Positions 41,197-52,112 of a stretch of 64,000 bases of DNA are shown here, piece by piece. The position numbers and the translations under genes were made by a program. Source of the stretch: Oxalicibacterium flavum (GTDB lineage Bacteria; Pseudomonadota; Gammaproteobacteria; Burkholderiales; Burkholderiaceae_D); the NCBI RefSeq assembly GCF_014635065.1, contig NZ_BMCG01000004.1:1-64000 (forward strand). The letters are read 5' to 3'. Position 1 is the first letter of the stretch, and each line of letters begins with the position of its first letter. The notes beneath the pieces were generated by a model. The model was not told the DNA's origin. It ran no database searches and saw nothing but the letters and a program-made list of their open reading frames with translations.

Positions 41197-41619
41197 ATGA
41201 AAAACATCGTCCAGGCCATCGTCCTGACCGCCGGCATGCTGCTGGCGTCCGGCGCGCAGGCCGGCGCCGCACCGGACGCCGCCATGCAGGAGGCGCTGCA
41301 GGATTGCGACCGCAACCAGATGAACATGAACCTGTGCGCCGCGCATCGCCACCAGCAAGCGGATCAGGCACTGAACCGGCAATACCGCGAGACGCTGGCG
41401 AAGCAGTCCGATGACGCCGCGCGTCAGCGCGTGCGCGTGGCACAACGCGCATGGATCGTGTTCCGCGACAAGGATTGCCTGGCAAGCAATGGTCCGCGCG
41501 AAGAGTCGGGTTCGATCTGGCCATTGCTGCAGGCGGACTGCCTGGCGCGCCATACCGAACGCCGCACCGAGGATCTGAAGCTGCAGGCCTGCGGCATGGA
41601 AGGCTGCGCCGAGCGATGA
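41197..41619 (+). CDS. LprI-like lysozyme-inhibitor family protein (DUF1311)
   Basis: 140 residues with a signal peptide (about 1-22, ending ASGAQA). The mature part matches the LprI N-terminal/DUF1311 pattern: spaced cysteines and a helical core with DQALNRQYRETLAK, RVRVAQRAWIVFRDKDC and a C-terminal TERRTEDLK. Mycobacterial LprI inhibits lysozyme, but many DUF1311 proteins have no proven role. The stop overlaps the next gene's ATG, so they are translationally coupled. Confidence 0.82.
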   Translation: MKNIVQAIVLTAGMLLASGAQAGAAPDAAMQEALQDCDRNQMNMNLCAAHRHQQADQALNRQYRETLAKQSDDAARQRVRVAQRAWIVFRDKDCLASNGPREESGSIWPLLQADCLARHTERRTEDLKLQACGMEGCAER

Positions 41620-42074
41620 TGGCCGTGCGCTGGCAGTGGGCGCCGTTCGCGGCACTCGACGGTGCGGCCGTGCATGCGATGCTGGAAGCGCGCCAACAGG
41701 TGTTCGTGCTCGAGCAGCGCTGCCTGTACCCGGACATCGATGCCCTTGACCGCGATGCGCATCACCTGCTGGGCTGGTGCGAGCGGGATGGCGCGCCGGT
41801 ACTGGCTGCCTATCTGCGCTGTCTCGCGCCCGGCGCCCATGCGCCGGAAACCGTGCTCGGGCGCGTGCTGACGACGGCCGCGTGGCGCGGGCAGGGACTG
41901 GGCCGGCAACTCATGGACGAAGGCATACGCCGCGCCGAAGCCGCCCATCCCGGTCATCGCATCCGCCTGTCGGCGCAGGCGCATCTCGAACGTTTCTATG
42001 CCGGCTTCGGCTTCCGGCGTGTCTCCGACGTCTATCTGGAAGATGATATTCCGCACCTCGCGATGTTGCGCTGA
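41616..42074 (+). CDS. GNAT acetyltransferase, ElaA family
   Basis: 152 residues of the ElaA-type GNAT fold, probably transferring an acetyl group from acetyl-CoA to an unknown acceptor. Motifs: LEARQQVFVLEQRCLYPDIDALD and the acetyl-CoA-binding GRVLTTAAWRGQGLGRQLM. The C-terminal part AHLERFYAGFGFRRVSDVYLEDDIPH is diagnostic for ElaA. The start at 41616 overlaps the previous stop; a second ATG directly follows. Confidence 0.9.
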   Translation: MMAVRWQWAPFAALDGAAVHAMLEARQQVFVLEQRCLYPDIDALDRDAHHLLGWCERDGAPVLAAYLRCLAPGAHAPETVLGRVLTTAAWRGQGLGRQLMDEGIRRAEAAHPGHRIRLSAQAHLERFYAGFGFRRVSDVYLEDDIPHLAMLR

Positions 42075-42148
42075 ACCTGCGCGCGGAGCGCCCTGCCTCG
42101 ACCCCCGCAGCCGCTGTTGTCCCTCCGCGTATTCGTTTCATTCATATT

Positions 42149-42164
42149 CATTTGAATTCGAATG
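42149..42164. promoter_or_regulatory. Palindrome next to the ectR promoter; operator candidate
   Basis: CATTTGAATTCGAATG, a near-perfect 16-base palindrome ending two bases before the -35 box. Two further TTCAT elements lie to its left. It suits a dimeric MarR-type regulator. Confidence 0.5.
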
Positions 42165-42166
42165 AT

Positions 42167-42195
42167 TTGACATGAATGGATGGGTCCGTTATAAT
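42167..42195 (+). promoter_or_regulatory. Consensus sigma-70 promoter of ectR
   Basis: TTGACA, 17-base spacer, TATAAT: all twelve consensus bases and the optimal spacing. Confidence 0.9.
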
Positions 42196-42252
42196 AGTTG
42201 CTCTTTTATAAACAGGGACATCAGAAAAACAGGAAAATGTGAGGTTGTTGTG

Positions 42253-42768
42253 ATGCGGCGCGACACAGAAATTACGGATGTCGCTACACTCGCGGTCATG
42301 AATGACATTCCTCAACTTGTTGCCGTCAATGATTCGATTCGTATTCTGCAAAGCGTTCGTCGCATTGCGCAGTGTGTTGAGCATCATTCGAAACGCCTGG
42401 CTGTCACCCACAACATCACATCGCCGCAACTTGTGGCGCTTCTTGCCATTGCCCAGACCGGGCCCAGCACGCTCAAGGCCATAGGACGGGCGATCCAGCT
42501 CAGTCCCAGCACGGTGGTCGGCATCGTCGATCGCCTCGAGGAAAAGGGGCTGGTGAGCCGTCAGCGCGATACGCGCGATCGCCGCAATGTATTCGTCGCC
42601 GTCACGGCGGCGGGCCAGACCGTGCTGGCGAATGCGCCGCCGGCGTTGCCGAACGGTTTCAGCAGTGCGCTTGGCGGCCTGTCGGAAGCCGATCGTCAGG
42701 CGCTGGTGGTAACGCTGGAGCAATTCGCCACCTTGCTGGAAGCAAAGATTCCTGTCGAACCTGCCTGA
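42253..42768 (+). CDS. ectR: MarR-family regulator of ectoine genes (EctR-like)
   Basis: 171-residue MarR-type winged-helix protein. The DNA-binding core runs from ITSPQLVALLAIAQ through GRAIQLSPSTVVGIVDRLEEKGLVSRQRDTRDRRNVFVAVT, with flanking dimerisation helices. MarR proteins just upstream of ectABC (EctR1 of methylotrophs) repress the ectoine operon at low salt; the same role is inferred from position. The ATG at 42253 was chosen because GAGG lies eight bases upstream; the frame is open further up. It is expressed from a full-consensus promoter next to a palindromic operator candidate, which suggests autoregulation. Confidence 0.82.
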   Translation: MRRDTEITDVATLAVMNDIPQLVAVNDSIRILQSVRRIAQCVEHHSKRLAVTHNITSPQLVALLAIAQTGPSTLKAIGRAIQLSPSTVVGIVDRLEEKGLVSRQRDTRDRRNVFVAVTAAGQTVLANAPPALPNGFSSALGGLSEADRQALVVTLEQFATLLEAKIPVEPA

Positions 42769-42889
42769 CTGGCGGTTCCGTTCTGCAGCAGTCGGTCACG
42801 CCTCTGCGGCGCTTTCTGATTCCCTTTTAGACGAGTGTAACTGCGGCAACTTTGTCGCGGGGATCGCTTTTCTCAACCAAGGAGAAAGC

Positions 42890-45229
<2,340 letters not shown>

Positions 45230-45241
45230 AGGAGGTTCTAC

Positions 45242-46156
45242 ATGCTTTCCCAGGATGCCTACCCCACCCGTGTTTCCAACAGCGCCGCCATCCTCGCGCG
45301 CAACGAACCGGTCATTCACGACACGCTTGCCAGCCAGGCCGGACAGCTGAGCGCGCAGCAGCGCGCCAACTACGAGCAGGACGGTTTCCTGCTGGTGCCT
45401 GACCTGTTCAATGCCGAGGAAACCGGTTTTCTGTTCGATGCGATGCAGGGCATGCGCGAGGAATTCACGCATGCAGGCCGGCCCGAGGTGATTGCGGAGC
45501 CGGGTAGCGGCGAAGTGCGTTCCATCTTCAACGTGCATCGTCTGAACGACGTGTTCGCCAACCTCGTGCGCGATCCGCGCGTACTGAACGTGGCGCGTGA
45601 AATTCTGGGCAGCGACGTTTATATCCACCAGTCGCGCATCAACTACAAGCCCGGTTTCAACGGCAAGGAGTTCTACTGGCACTCGGACTTCGAGACCTGG
45701 CACAGCGAGGACGGCATGCCTGCCATGCGCGCGCTGAGCTGCTCGATCCTGCTGACCGACAACAGCGAAGCCAACGGCCCGCTGATGCTGATTCCGGGTT
45801 CGCACCGCCACTACGTGTCGTGCATGGGCGAGACACCGGACGAGAACTACAAGAAGTCGCTCAAGAAGCAGGAAGTCGGCGTGCCCGACGACATCCTGCT
45901 GCGCTACCTGGCCGATCTGGGCGGCATCCGTACCTGCACCGGCAAGGCCGGCTCGGTGATCTTCTTCGACTGCAACACCATGCACGGCTCGAACAGCAAC
46001 ATCTCGCCGTTCCCGCGCAGCAATGTGTTCTTCGTCTATAACAGCATCGCCAACCAGCTCGAGGCACCGCGCGGCGGTCTCGCACCGCGACCGGAATTCG
46101 TGGCGGCGCGCGAGGGCATCAAGGCGTTGACGCCGGCACCGCTCGAGATCGATTGA
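45242..46156 (+). CDS. ectD: Ectoine 5-hydroxylase
   Basis: 304-residue non-haem iron(II)/2-oxoglutarate dioxygenase converting ectoine to 5-hydroxyectoine. The EctD signature starting at Phe144 (F-Y-WHSDFETWHSEDGMP) is intact. The iron ligands are His147, Asp149 and His248 (TMHGSNSN). GGAGG lies before the ATG, 12 bases after ectC. Last gene of the cluster, followed by a terminator. The strain should make both ectoines. Confidence 0.96.
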   Translation: MLSQDAYPTRVSNSAAILARNEPVIHDTLASQAGQLSAQQRANYEQDGFLLVPDLFNAEETGFLFDAMQGMREEFTHAGRPEVIAEPGSGEVRSIFNVHRLNDVFANLVRDPRVLNVAREILGSDVYIHQSRINYKPGFNGKEFYWHSDFETWHSEDGMPAMRALSCSILLTDNSEANGPLMLIPGSHRHYVSCMGETPDENYKKSLKKQEVGVPDDILLRYLADLGGIRTCTGKAGSVIFFDCNTMHGSNSNISPFPRSNVFFVYNSIANQLEAPRGGLAPRPEFVAAREGIKALTPAPLEID

Positions 46157-46179
46157 GTGGGGTTTGCGGAGTGATCAGG

Positions 46180-46204
46180 CCGGCGCCTTCGGGCGGCGGT
46201 TTTC
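46180..46204 (+). terminator. Intrinsic terminator of the ect operon
   Basis: CCGGCGCC / GGCGGCGG stem (one mismatch) closed by a stable TTCG tetraloop and followed by TTTT. Confidence 0.75.
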
Positions 46205-46267
46205 TTGAGGCGAGCAAAAAGCGGATGCGATTGCTTGTAGGTGTTGTCTCTTCGGACAAGCGGCATT

Positions 46268-46382
46268 CTGGATTCCCGCCTGCACGGGAATGACGGTTCT
46301 ATGTTGGCTACCATATGGGACCGGTTTGGCGCTAAATACGTATCTAGTTTTCTGCGTCATTCCCGCGCAGGCGGGAATCCAG
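46268..46382. repeat. Pair of inverted 28-base repeats (REP/dRS3-like element)
   Basis: CTGGATTCCCGCCTGCACGG... (46268-46295) faces CGTCATTCCCGCGCAGGCGG... (46355-46382), 59 bases apart. Each arm is itself a palindrome around ATTCCCGC / GCGGGAAT. This repeat type is scattered in many proteobacterial genomes. Confidence 0.85.
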
Positions 46383-46464
46383 TTGGCGTCTCACGAATCA
46401 CTTACGCTCGATTATTCCTTGCCGGAAGTGCAGAAAGACACGCAAGTGCGGAACGCTCCCAACC

Positions 46465-46998
46465 CTAGGCCTTCTCCCCAATAAACTCCGGCGTCGACAA
46501 GGGATCGAAATCCCCCCAGTCCCCCTCCACGATCTGTCCCTGCGCCCGCTCCAGGCAGGTACCGCCCGCCTGCCGCAGCACGTCGATCGCACGCCGCTCT
46601 TCGTCCGGCGTGGAAACCGACACTGCCACCAGCATGCCGGCCTGGCGGATCGGCGGGATGTCCTTGTCTTCGTCGGTCTGCGACAGCGAGCCGAACAGCG
46701 AGCCTACGTGGGCGCCGACCAGGCCGCCGACGATGGCGCCCAGCGGACCGGCTGGCGCACCTGCGGCGGCACCGGCCACGCCACCGGCGCCGATGCCGGC
46801 AGCGCTGCCCTTATCGACATCCTCGGCGCCCGGCGATTCGTCGCGGTCGCCGCCGACCGGATACAGGTCGTGCTGGCCCGGCGGGTTGACATAGAACGAC
46901 GTGATCTGCGCCGCCGGCGCGCCGGCCTGCTGCAGCGCGGCGATGGCGTGCTGCACCTCCTCCTGCTGGGCGAAGCGCCCGGCGATGATGGTAGCCAT
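46465..46998 (-). CDS. Glycine-zipper protein of unknown function
   Basis: 177 residues with no signal peptide. An N-terminal alpha/beta segment (MATIIAGRFAQQEEVQHAIAALQQAG) resembles a small ferredoxin-like domain. An acidic linker (GDRDESPGAEDVDKGS) is followed by a Gly/Ala-rich stretch at about 65-102 with GxxxG spacing (AGIGAGGVAGAAAGAPAGPL), likely membrane-inserting. A C-terminal half (GMLVAVSVSTPDEERRAIDVL) repeats the first fold. Similar proteins occur in Burkholderiales as stress-type hypotheticals. A GGAGAGGCAGAC site precedes the ATG. Confidence 0.75.
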   Translation of the reverse strand: MATIIAGRFAQQEEVQHAIAALQQAGAPAAQITSFYVNPPGQHDLYPVGGDRDESPGAEDVDKGSAAGIGAGGVAGAAAGAPAGPLGAIVGGLVGAHVGSLFGSLSQTDEDKDIPPIRQAGMLVAVSVSTPDEERRAIDVLRQAGGTCLERAQGQIVEGDWGDFDPLSTPEFIGEKA

Positions 46999-47310
46999 GT
47001 CTGCCTCTCCAAAGTGGTGTGAGGGAACGCATGCGGCGGCACGTCCCAGGGCCGCATGGGCGCACCATACGTCGGGCGGTGGCGGCGGATCGGTACGCTA
47101 CCGCACCCGCATGGGTAATGTTGCAGCCAGGCGACACGCGTTCGACGGGCTTGCCTCTGACGCATGAAAAACCGGCTTGCCGGCAGCAAATATTTGATGA
47201 CAGGTAACGCCTTTTTAACCTGCCTTGTGAAATACTCGTTTGCGGAAACGGTCCATCGTTTCCGTTAAAAAACTCAACAAAAAACGACACCCCTTTGATG
47301 GAGGAGACTC
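46999..47310. other. Intergenic space with an inverted repeat
   Basis: About 310 bases between divergent genes. The only notable structure is the perfect repeat CGGAAACG-gtccat-CGTTTCCG (47243-47264), 46 bases before the BON gene. No gene or RNA seen. Confidence 0.5.
47243..47264. promoter_or_regulatory. Inverted repeat upstream of the BON lipoprotein gene
   Basis: CGGAAACG, six-base spacer, CGTTTCCG, followed by TTAAAAAA. It could be an operator for a dimeric regulator or an RNA hairpin. Confidence 0.5.
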
Positions 47311-47637
47311 ATGAAGCAGATTCATCGCGCTTGTGCATTGGCATTGTGTGCGGCGGTACTGGGCGGTTGCGCCAGCACTGCGCCCGAGGCCAATAAGGAG
47401 ACCACCGCTGCCGCCGCGCCTTCCAGCGCGGATGCGGCACTTCGCAAGGATGTGGAAAAGGCGATTGCCGCCGAAAGCCAGCTCGACGGCAGCAAGATCG
47501 CCGTGGCGGCCAAGGATGGCGAGGTCACGCTGAGCGGCCAGGTCAAGAACGACTGGCTCAAGTATCTGGCCGAAACCACGGCCAAGGGCGTGAAGTCGGT
47601 CAAATCGGTCAAGAACAGCATCAAGGTTCCGGACTGA
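47311..47637 (+). CDS. BON-domain lipoprotein
   Basis: 108 residues. A lipoprotein signal ends at VLGGC (lipidated Cys20), followed by an Ala/Thr/Ser-rich linker and one BON domain at about 42-108 (LRKDVEKAIAAESQLDGSKI, VTLSGQVKNDWLKYLAETTA). BON proteins (OsmY type) bind membranes or phospholipids in the periplasm and are often stress-induced. GGAGGAG precedes the ATG. Confidence 0.88.
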   Translation: MKQIHRACALALCAAVLGGCASTAPEANKETTAAAAPSSADAALRKDVEKAIAAESQLDGSKIAVAAKDGEVTLSGQVKNDWLKYLAETTAKGVKSVKSVKNSIKVPD

Positions 47638-47655
47638 AGAGACTGCGCCACCATG

Positions 47656-47685
47656 AAAAACGCCGGCTCGAAGCCGGCGTTTTTT
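47656..47685. terminator. Bidirectional terminator
   Basis: AAAAACGCCGGCT-cga-AGCCGGCGTTTTTT between the convergent BON and SRPBCC genes. Confidence 0.92.
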
Positions 47686-47700
47686 GTTCTTCGATGCCGA

Positions 47701-48192
47701 TCAGACCGGCGGCTGCAGCCGGCCCTGCGCTGCCAGTTCGCGGATCATCTTGATGGTGTCGATATCGGCTTCCTGGTAGGCCGAGCGGCGGAATTCGTTG
47801 TAGAAGGCATCCATGCTGTCGTCCTCGGAACGGCCGTCGTCATAGACGAAGCGCACGAACAGCGCGCCTTCCTGCGGCTCCTCGATCGTCACCACCAGGC
47901 TGGAGGTCGGAATCTCTCCCTGCGCTGGCACGTCGTAGCGCACGTTCTGCTGCGGCGTGAAGGTCACGGTATCGCGGATGCGCAGCGCGTCGTAGCGCAG
48001 TTCGCGCGTCAAGGTGTCGCGTTCCTGGGCATCGGTTTCCCGCGCCAGATGCGTGCATTCGTCCAGATACGAGACGAACAGCATCGGCTGTTCGGCCCGC
48101 AACACCAGTCCGCGCCAGAGCTGGTCGCGCGTCAGCGCATCGATCAGCGGGTTGAGACGGTCGTTGATTTCAATCAGATGTTCGAATTGCAT
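47701..48192 (-). CDS. SRPBCC family protein (DUF1857)
   Basis: 163 residues opening MQFEHLIEINDRLNPLIDAL, then LTRDQLWRGLVLRAEQPMLF, which is the DUF1857 branch of the START/SRPBCC fold. The rest is beta-rich, ending in a long helix (FYNEFRRSAYQEADIDTIKMI) as expected for that hydrophobic-ligand-binding fold. The ligand is unknown. It is divergent from rep. Confidence 0.85.
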   Translation of the reverse strand: MQFEHLIEINDRLNPLIDALTRDQLWRGLVLRAEQPMLFVSYLDECTHLARETDAQERDTLTRELRYDALRIRDTVTFTPQQNVRYDVPAQGEIPTSSLVVTIEEPQEGALFVRFVYDDGRSEDDSMDAFYNEFRRSAYQEADIDTIKMIRELAAQGRLQPPV

Positions 48193-48384
48193 GCAGTGAC
48201 AAAAATGAAAGAGTCGGTGAAGAATCGGTGAACGTGCGCAGCCACCATGACCCTTATTGTACTGTGCCGAACGCGGTGCCAACGCGTGCAAGCGCACGCA
48301 GTGACCATATGCGGGGCCGATGCGGATGCCGGCGGCCGGGTGCGCTGCTACAATGAAACGCTTTGTCGTCCCTCCGGTCTTCCG

Positions 48385-50439
48385 ATGTCTGCCTCCCCCC
48401 AAGCTTCTACCCATGGCCTGAACGCGCCGCAGCGCGAAGCCATCCATTACATGGATGGGCCGTGCCTGGTGCTGGCCGGCGCCGGCTCGGGCAAGACGCG
48501 CGTGATCACGACCAAGATCGCGAAGCTGATCGAGGAATACGGCTACGAGGCACGGAACATCGCGGCGCTGACTTTCACCAACAAGGCCGCGCTCGAAATG
48601 CAGGAGCGCATCGCCAAGCTGCTCAAGGAACCCAAGCAGGCCAAGCAGCTGACGGTCAGCACCTTCCATTCGCTCGGCGTCAAGATCCTGCGGCAGGAAG
48701 CGCAGGCGCTGGGTTTGAAGGACCGCTTCTCGATCATGGACAGCGACGACTGTTTCTCGCTGGTGCAGGAGATGGCGGTCACCACCGACAAGCAGCTGAT
48801 CCGCCGCATCCAGACCGCGATCTCGCTGTGGAAGAACGGCCTGATCGATCCCGACACGGCGCTCAACCGCGCGCAGGACGAGGACGAGGCACAGGCCGCA
48901 CGCATCTATCGCAGTTACGTCGCCACGCTGTCGGCCTACCAGGCGGTTGATTTCGACGACCTGATCCGGCTGCCGGTCGAACTGCTCCGCCACAACGAAC
49001 AGGTACGCGACCGCTGGCAGCGCAAGCTGCGCTATCTGCTGGTTGACGAATACCAGGACACCAACACCTGCCAGTACGAACTGGTCAAGCTGCTGGTCAC
49101 CGGCCTCGGCAAGAAGCCGATGTTCACGGCGGTCGGCGACGACGACCAGGCGATCTATGCGTGGCGTGGCGCGACCATCGAAAACCTCAAGCAGCTGCAG
49201 GTCGATTTCCCCGACCTGAAGGTCATCAAGCTCGAACAGAACTACCGCTCGAGCACGCGCATCCTGCAGGCGGCCAATGCCGTCATCGGCAACAATCCCA
49301 AGCTGTTCGAGAAATCGCTGTGGTCCGAGCATGGCCTCGGCGATCCGGTCAAGGTGATGGCCATGGACGACGACGAGCAGGAAGCCGAGCAGGTCGCCAT
49401 CCTGCTGTCGGCGCACAAGTTCGAGCGGCGCGCCAAGTTTTCCGACTACGCGATTCTTTATCGCGGCAACCATCAGGCGCGCGTGATCGAACAGGCGCTG
49501 CGGCGCGAGCGCATTCCGTACACGATCTCGGGTGGCCAGAGCTTCTTCGACCGCGCCGAGATCAAGGACATCATCGCCTACCTGCGCCTGATCGCAAACC
49601 AGGACGACGACCCGGCCTTCATCCGCGCGGTGACCACGCCGCGCCGCGGCGTCGGGCAATCGACGCTGGAAACGCTGGGCGCCTTCGCCGGCCAGTGGCA
49701 GTGCTCGCTGTTCGAGGCGGTCTTCAAGGGCGGTCTCGAAGCCAAGCTGGCCGAACGCCAGCTCGCGCCGCTGCGCGAATTCTGCACTTTCATCAACAAC
49801 CTCGAGACGCATGCGCATCGCGAGGGCCATGCGGCCGGCTTGCTCGACGACATGATGAAGGCGATCGATTACGAAGCCTATCTGTACGACACCTTCGACG
49901 ACCGCCAGGCGCAGTCCAAGTGGCAGAACGTGATCGACTTCACGACCTGGCTCAAGGAAAAGGGCAGCGGCGGCAAGGACGGCACCGACGACGAGCGCAG
50001 CCTGCTCGACCTGACGCAGATGGTGGCGCTGATGTCCATGCTCGAAGGCAAGGACGAGGAGCCCGATGCGGTGCGCATGTCCACGCTGCACGCCTCCAAG
50101 GGACTCGAGTTCCCGCACGTGTTCCTGGTCGGCGTGGAAGAGGGCATCCTGCCGCACAAGGGCGATCCCGATGCGCCGGCCGACACGCTGGGCGCGCGCA
50201 TCGAGGAAGAGCGGCGCCTGATGTACGTCGGCATCACGCGTGCGCAGCGCTCGCTGCACGTGACGTGGTGCAAGCGCCGCAAGCGCGCGCGCGAATACGT
50301 GCACTGCGACGTCTCGCGCTTCATCAAGGAAATGAAGCTCGACGAGGGCGACGCGGTGCCGACCGAAGAAGAAACCATCACGCCGCAGAACCGGCTCGCC
50401 AACCTCAAGGCGCTGCTGCAAAAGCCGCGCGCGGCGTGA
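48385..50439 (+). CDS. rep: ATP-dependent DNA helicase Rep
   Basis: 684-residue UvrD-family 3'-to-5' helicase that clears proteins ahead of replication forks. Walker A is AGAGSGKTR (about 31-39), with LTFTNKAALEM, Walker B YLLVDEYQDTN, VGDDDQAIYAWRGA, and the C-terminal motif MSTLHASKGLEFPHVFLVGVEEGILPH. The EEGILPHK form and the length match Rep rather than UvrD. The ATG at 48385 was chosen; upstream frame has no support. Confidence 0.95.
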   Translation: MSASPQASTHGLNAPQREAIHYMDGPCLVLAGAGSGKTRVITTKIAKLIEEYGYEARNIAALTFTNKAALEMQERIAKLLKEPKQAKQLTVSTFHSLGVKILRQEAQALGLKDRFSIMDSDDCFSLVQEMAVTTDKQLIRRIQTAISLWKNGLIDPDTALNRAQDEDEAQAARIYRSYVATLSAYQAVDFDDLIRLPVELLRHNEQVRDRWQRKLRYLLVDEYQDTNTCQYELVKLLVTGLGKKPMFTAVGDDDQAIYAWRGATIENLKQLQVDFPDLKVIKLEQNYRSSTRILQAANAVIGNNPKLFEKSLWSEHGLGDPVKVMAMDDDEQEAEQVAILLSAHKFERRAKFSDYAILYRGNHQARVIEQALRRERIPYTISGGQSFFDRAEIKDIIAYLRLIANQDDDPAFIRAVTTPRRGVGQSTLETLGAFAGQWQCSLFEAVFKGGLEAKLAERQLAPLREFCTFINNLETHAHREGHAAGLLDDMMKAIDYEAYLYDTFDDRQAQSKWQNVIDFTTWLKEKGSGGKDGTDDERSLLDLTQMVALMSMLEGKDEEPDAVRMSTLHASKGLEFPHVFLVGVEEGILPHKGDPDAPADTLGARIEEERRLMYVGITRAQRSLHVTWCKRRKRAREYVHCDVSRFIKEMKLDEGDAVPTEEETITPQNRLANLKALLQKPRAA

Positions 50440-50511
50440 CGGGCAGACGGCCGATGGCATGGATCATGCGTGACGGCGGCTCGTCCTTCTCTTCGTCGTC
50501 GCACTAGATCC

Positions 50512-51900
50512 ATGACCGATTCCGTCGTCCGTCCCGCCCTCGGAAAACGCGCGCGCCATAAACGCCATACGCGCCGCGTGTCCCGCCACTCGTGGCGCAT
50601 CGCCGTCTTCCTCGGCGGCGCGGCGATCGTCGCGCTGTTCTCGCTCGGCTTTGCATGGCTGGCCGAAACCATGCTGCACTGGAACCGCCACATCACGCAT
50701 GCGCACTGGTGGAGCGCGCTGCTGATGCTGCCGCCGGCATTCGCCGCGATCCGCTGGCTCACCTTGCGCTACGCACCCGAGGCACGCGGCAGCGGCATTC
50801 CGCAGGTGATCGCGGCGATGTCCATGCCGGCCGGGAGCGCGCAGACCACGCTGGTGTCGCTGCGCCAGTCGCTGTGGAAGATCGTGCTGACTGCCGCCGG
50901 CCTGCTGGCCGGTGCGTCGATCGGGCGCGAGGGACCGTCGGTGCAGGTTGGCGCGGCCGCCATGCTGGCCTGGGGCAACTGGTGGCAGAAGCGGCGCCGC
51001 TTCGCAGTCGGTTTCCGGCCCGACGCCTTGATCGCGGCCGGTGCCGCCGGCGGGCTTGCGGCTGCCTTCAACACGCCGCTGGCGGGCGTGGTGTTCGCCA
51101 TCGAGGAGCTCGGGCGCGGCAGCGTGGTGCGCTGGGACCGGCTGGTGATCGCGGCGGTACTGAGCGCGGGCTTCATCGCACTGGCGCTGGTCGGCAACAA
51201 TCCGTATTTCCAGATTCTCGAATCGATGCTGGCGGTGCAGGCCGCATGGGGCGCGGTTCTGCTGTGCGCGCTGTGCAATGGCGTGCTCGGCGGCCTGTTC
51301 GCCAAGGCCCTGCTGGCCGGCCCCGCCGCATGGCTGCCGTCGCGCCTGCGCACATGGCCGCAACGCCGTCCGATCCTGCTGGCGGCGATCTGCGGGCTGT
51401 TGGTGGCGCTGCTGGGCCTGCTGACGGCGGGCACCACCTACGGCACCGGCTACGAGCAGTCGGCGGCGCTGCTGAACGGCCATCCGGTCGACAGCATGCT
51501 GTTCGGGCTGGCCAAGCTGGGCGCGACCATCCTCTCGTATTTCGCCGGCATCCCGGGCGGCATCTTCACGCCTTCGCTGGCGATCGGCGCCGGCATCGGC
51601 GACAATATCGCGCAGTTCCTGCCGGGCCTGGCCGACGGCAGGCTGATCGTGCTGCTGTCGATGGCGGGCTTCCTGGCCGCCGCCACGCAGTCGCCGATCA
51701 CCGCCGCCGTGATCGTGATGGAAATGACGCGCAGCCAGGAAATCACGCTGTTGCTGCTGGCGACCACGCTGCTGGCTTCCTTCGTTTCGCGCCAGTTCTG
51801 CCCGCGGCCGTTCTATCACATGGCCGCACGCAACTTCCGGCGCGAAGCCATGCACCGGCACCAGGCCGAACAGGCGCAAACCACATCGGAAAAGACATGA
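50512..51900 (+). CDS. ClC-type chloride channel/antiporter
   Basis: 462-residue membrane protein of the ClC family. Selectivity-filter motifs: GSGIPQV (93-99), GREGPSVQ (138-145, with gating glutamate Glu140) and GIPGGIFTPSLAIGAGIG near the C-terminus. AAFNTPLAGVVFAIEE is also family-specific. The N-terminus is very basic (GKRARHKRHTRRVSRHSWR). Family members exchange chloride for protons or conduct it and help acid tolerance. The stop overlaps the slyX start. Confidence 0.94.
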   Translation: MTDSVVRPALGKRARHKRHTRRVSRHSWRIAVFLGGAAIVALFSLGFAWLAETMLHWNRHITHAHWWSALLMLPPAFAAIRWLTLRYAPEARGSGIPQVIAAMSMPAGSAQTTLVSLRQSLWKIVLTAAGLLAGASIGREGPSVQVGAAAMLAWGNWWQKRRRFAVGFRPDALIAAGAAGGLAAAFNTPLAGVVFAIEELGRGSVVRWDRLVIAAVLSAGFIALALVGNNPYFQILESMLAVQAAWGAVLLCALCNGVLGGLFAKALLAGPAAWLPSRLRTWPQRRPILLAAICGLLVALLGLLTAGTTYGTGYEQSAALLNGHPVDSMLFGLAKLGATILSYFAGIPGGIFTPSLAIGAGIGDNIAQFLPGLADGRLIVLLSMAGFLAAATQSPITAAVIVMEMTRSQEITLLLLATTLLASFVSRQFCPRPFYHMAARNFRREAMHRHQAEQAQTTSEKT

Positions 51901-52100
51901 ACGAAGAACGCATCGCCGATCTCGAAATCAAGCTGGCGGCGCAGGAAGACCTGCTCGATACGCTGAACCGCACGATCTATGAACAGCAGAAGAAGCTCGA
52001 CGAACTGGAAGCGGTATGCGCCGGTCTCGCGCGGCGCCTGGTCGAGGTGCGCGAGGAAGCGCAGCAGAAGCCGCTCAACGAGCCGCCGCCGCATTACTAG
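51897..52100 (+). CDS. slyX: SlyX family protein
   Basis: 67 residues forming one coiled coil (ERIADLEIKLAAQEDLLDTL, NRTIYEQQKKLDELEAV) and ending PLNEPPPHY, the SlyX C-terminal signature. Function is unknown. It overlaps the ClC gene by four bases and is followed 12 bases later by the DUF2288 gene, forming a three-gene unit. Confidence 0.9.
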   Translation: MNEERIADLEIKLAAQEDLLDTLNRTIYEQQKKLDELEAVCAGLARRLVEVREEAQQKPLNEPPPHY

Positions 52101-52112
52101 GATGAACAACGC

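Noticed and set aside
47701-50460. Very long minus-strand open frame (about 900 codons) opposite rep
   Set aside because: Antisense frame of a GC-rich gene. Only its last 163 codons (47701-48192) code for a recognisable protein; the rest mirrors rep.
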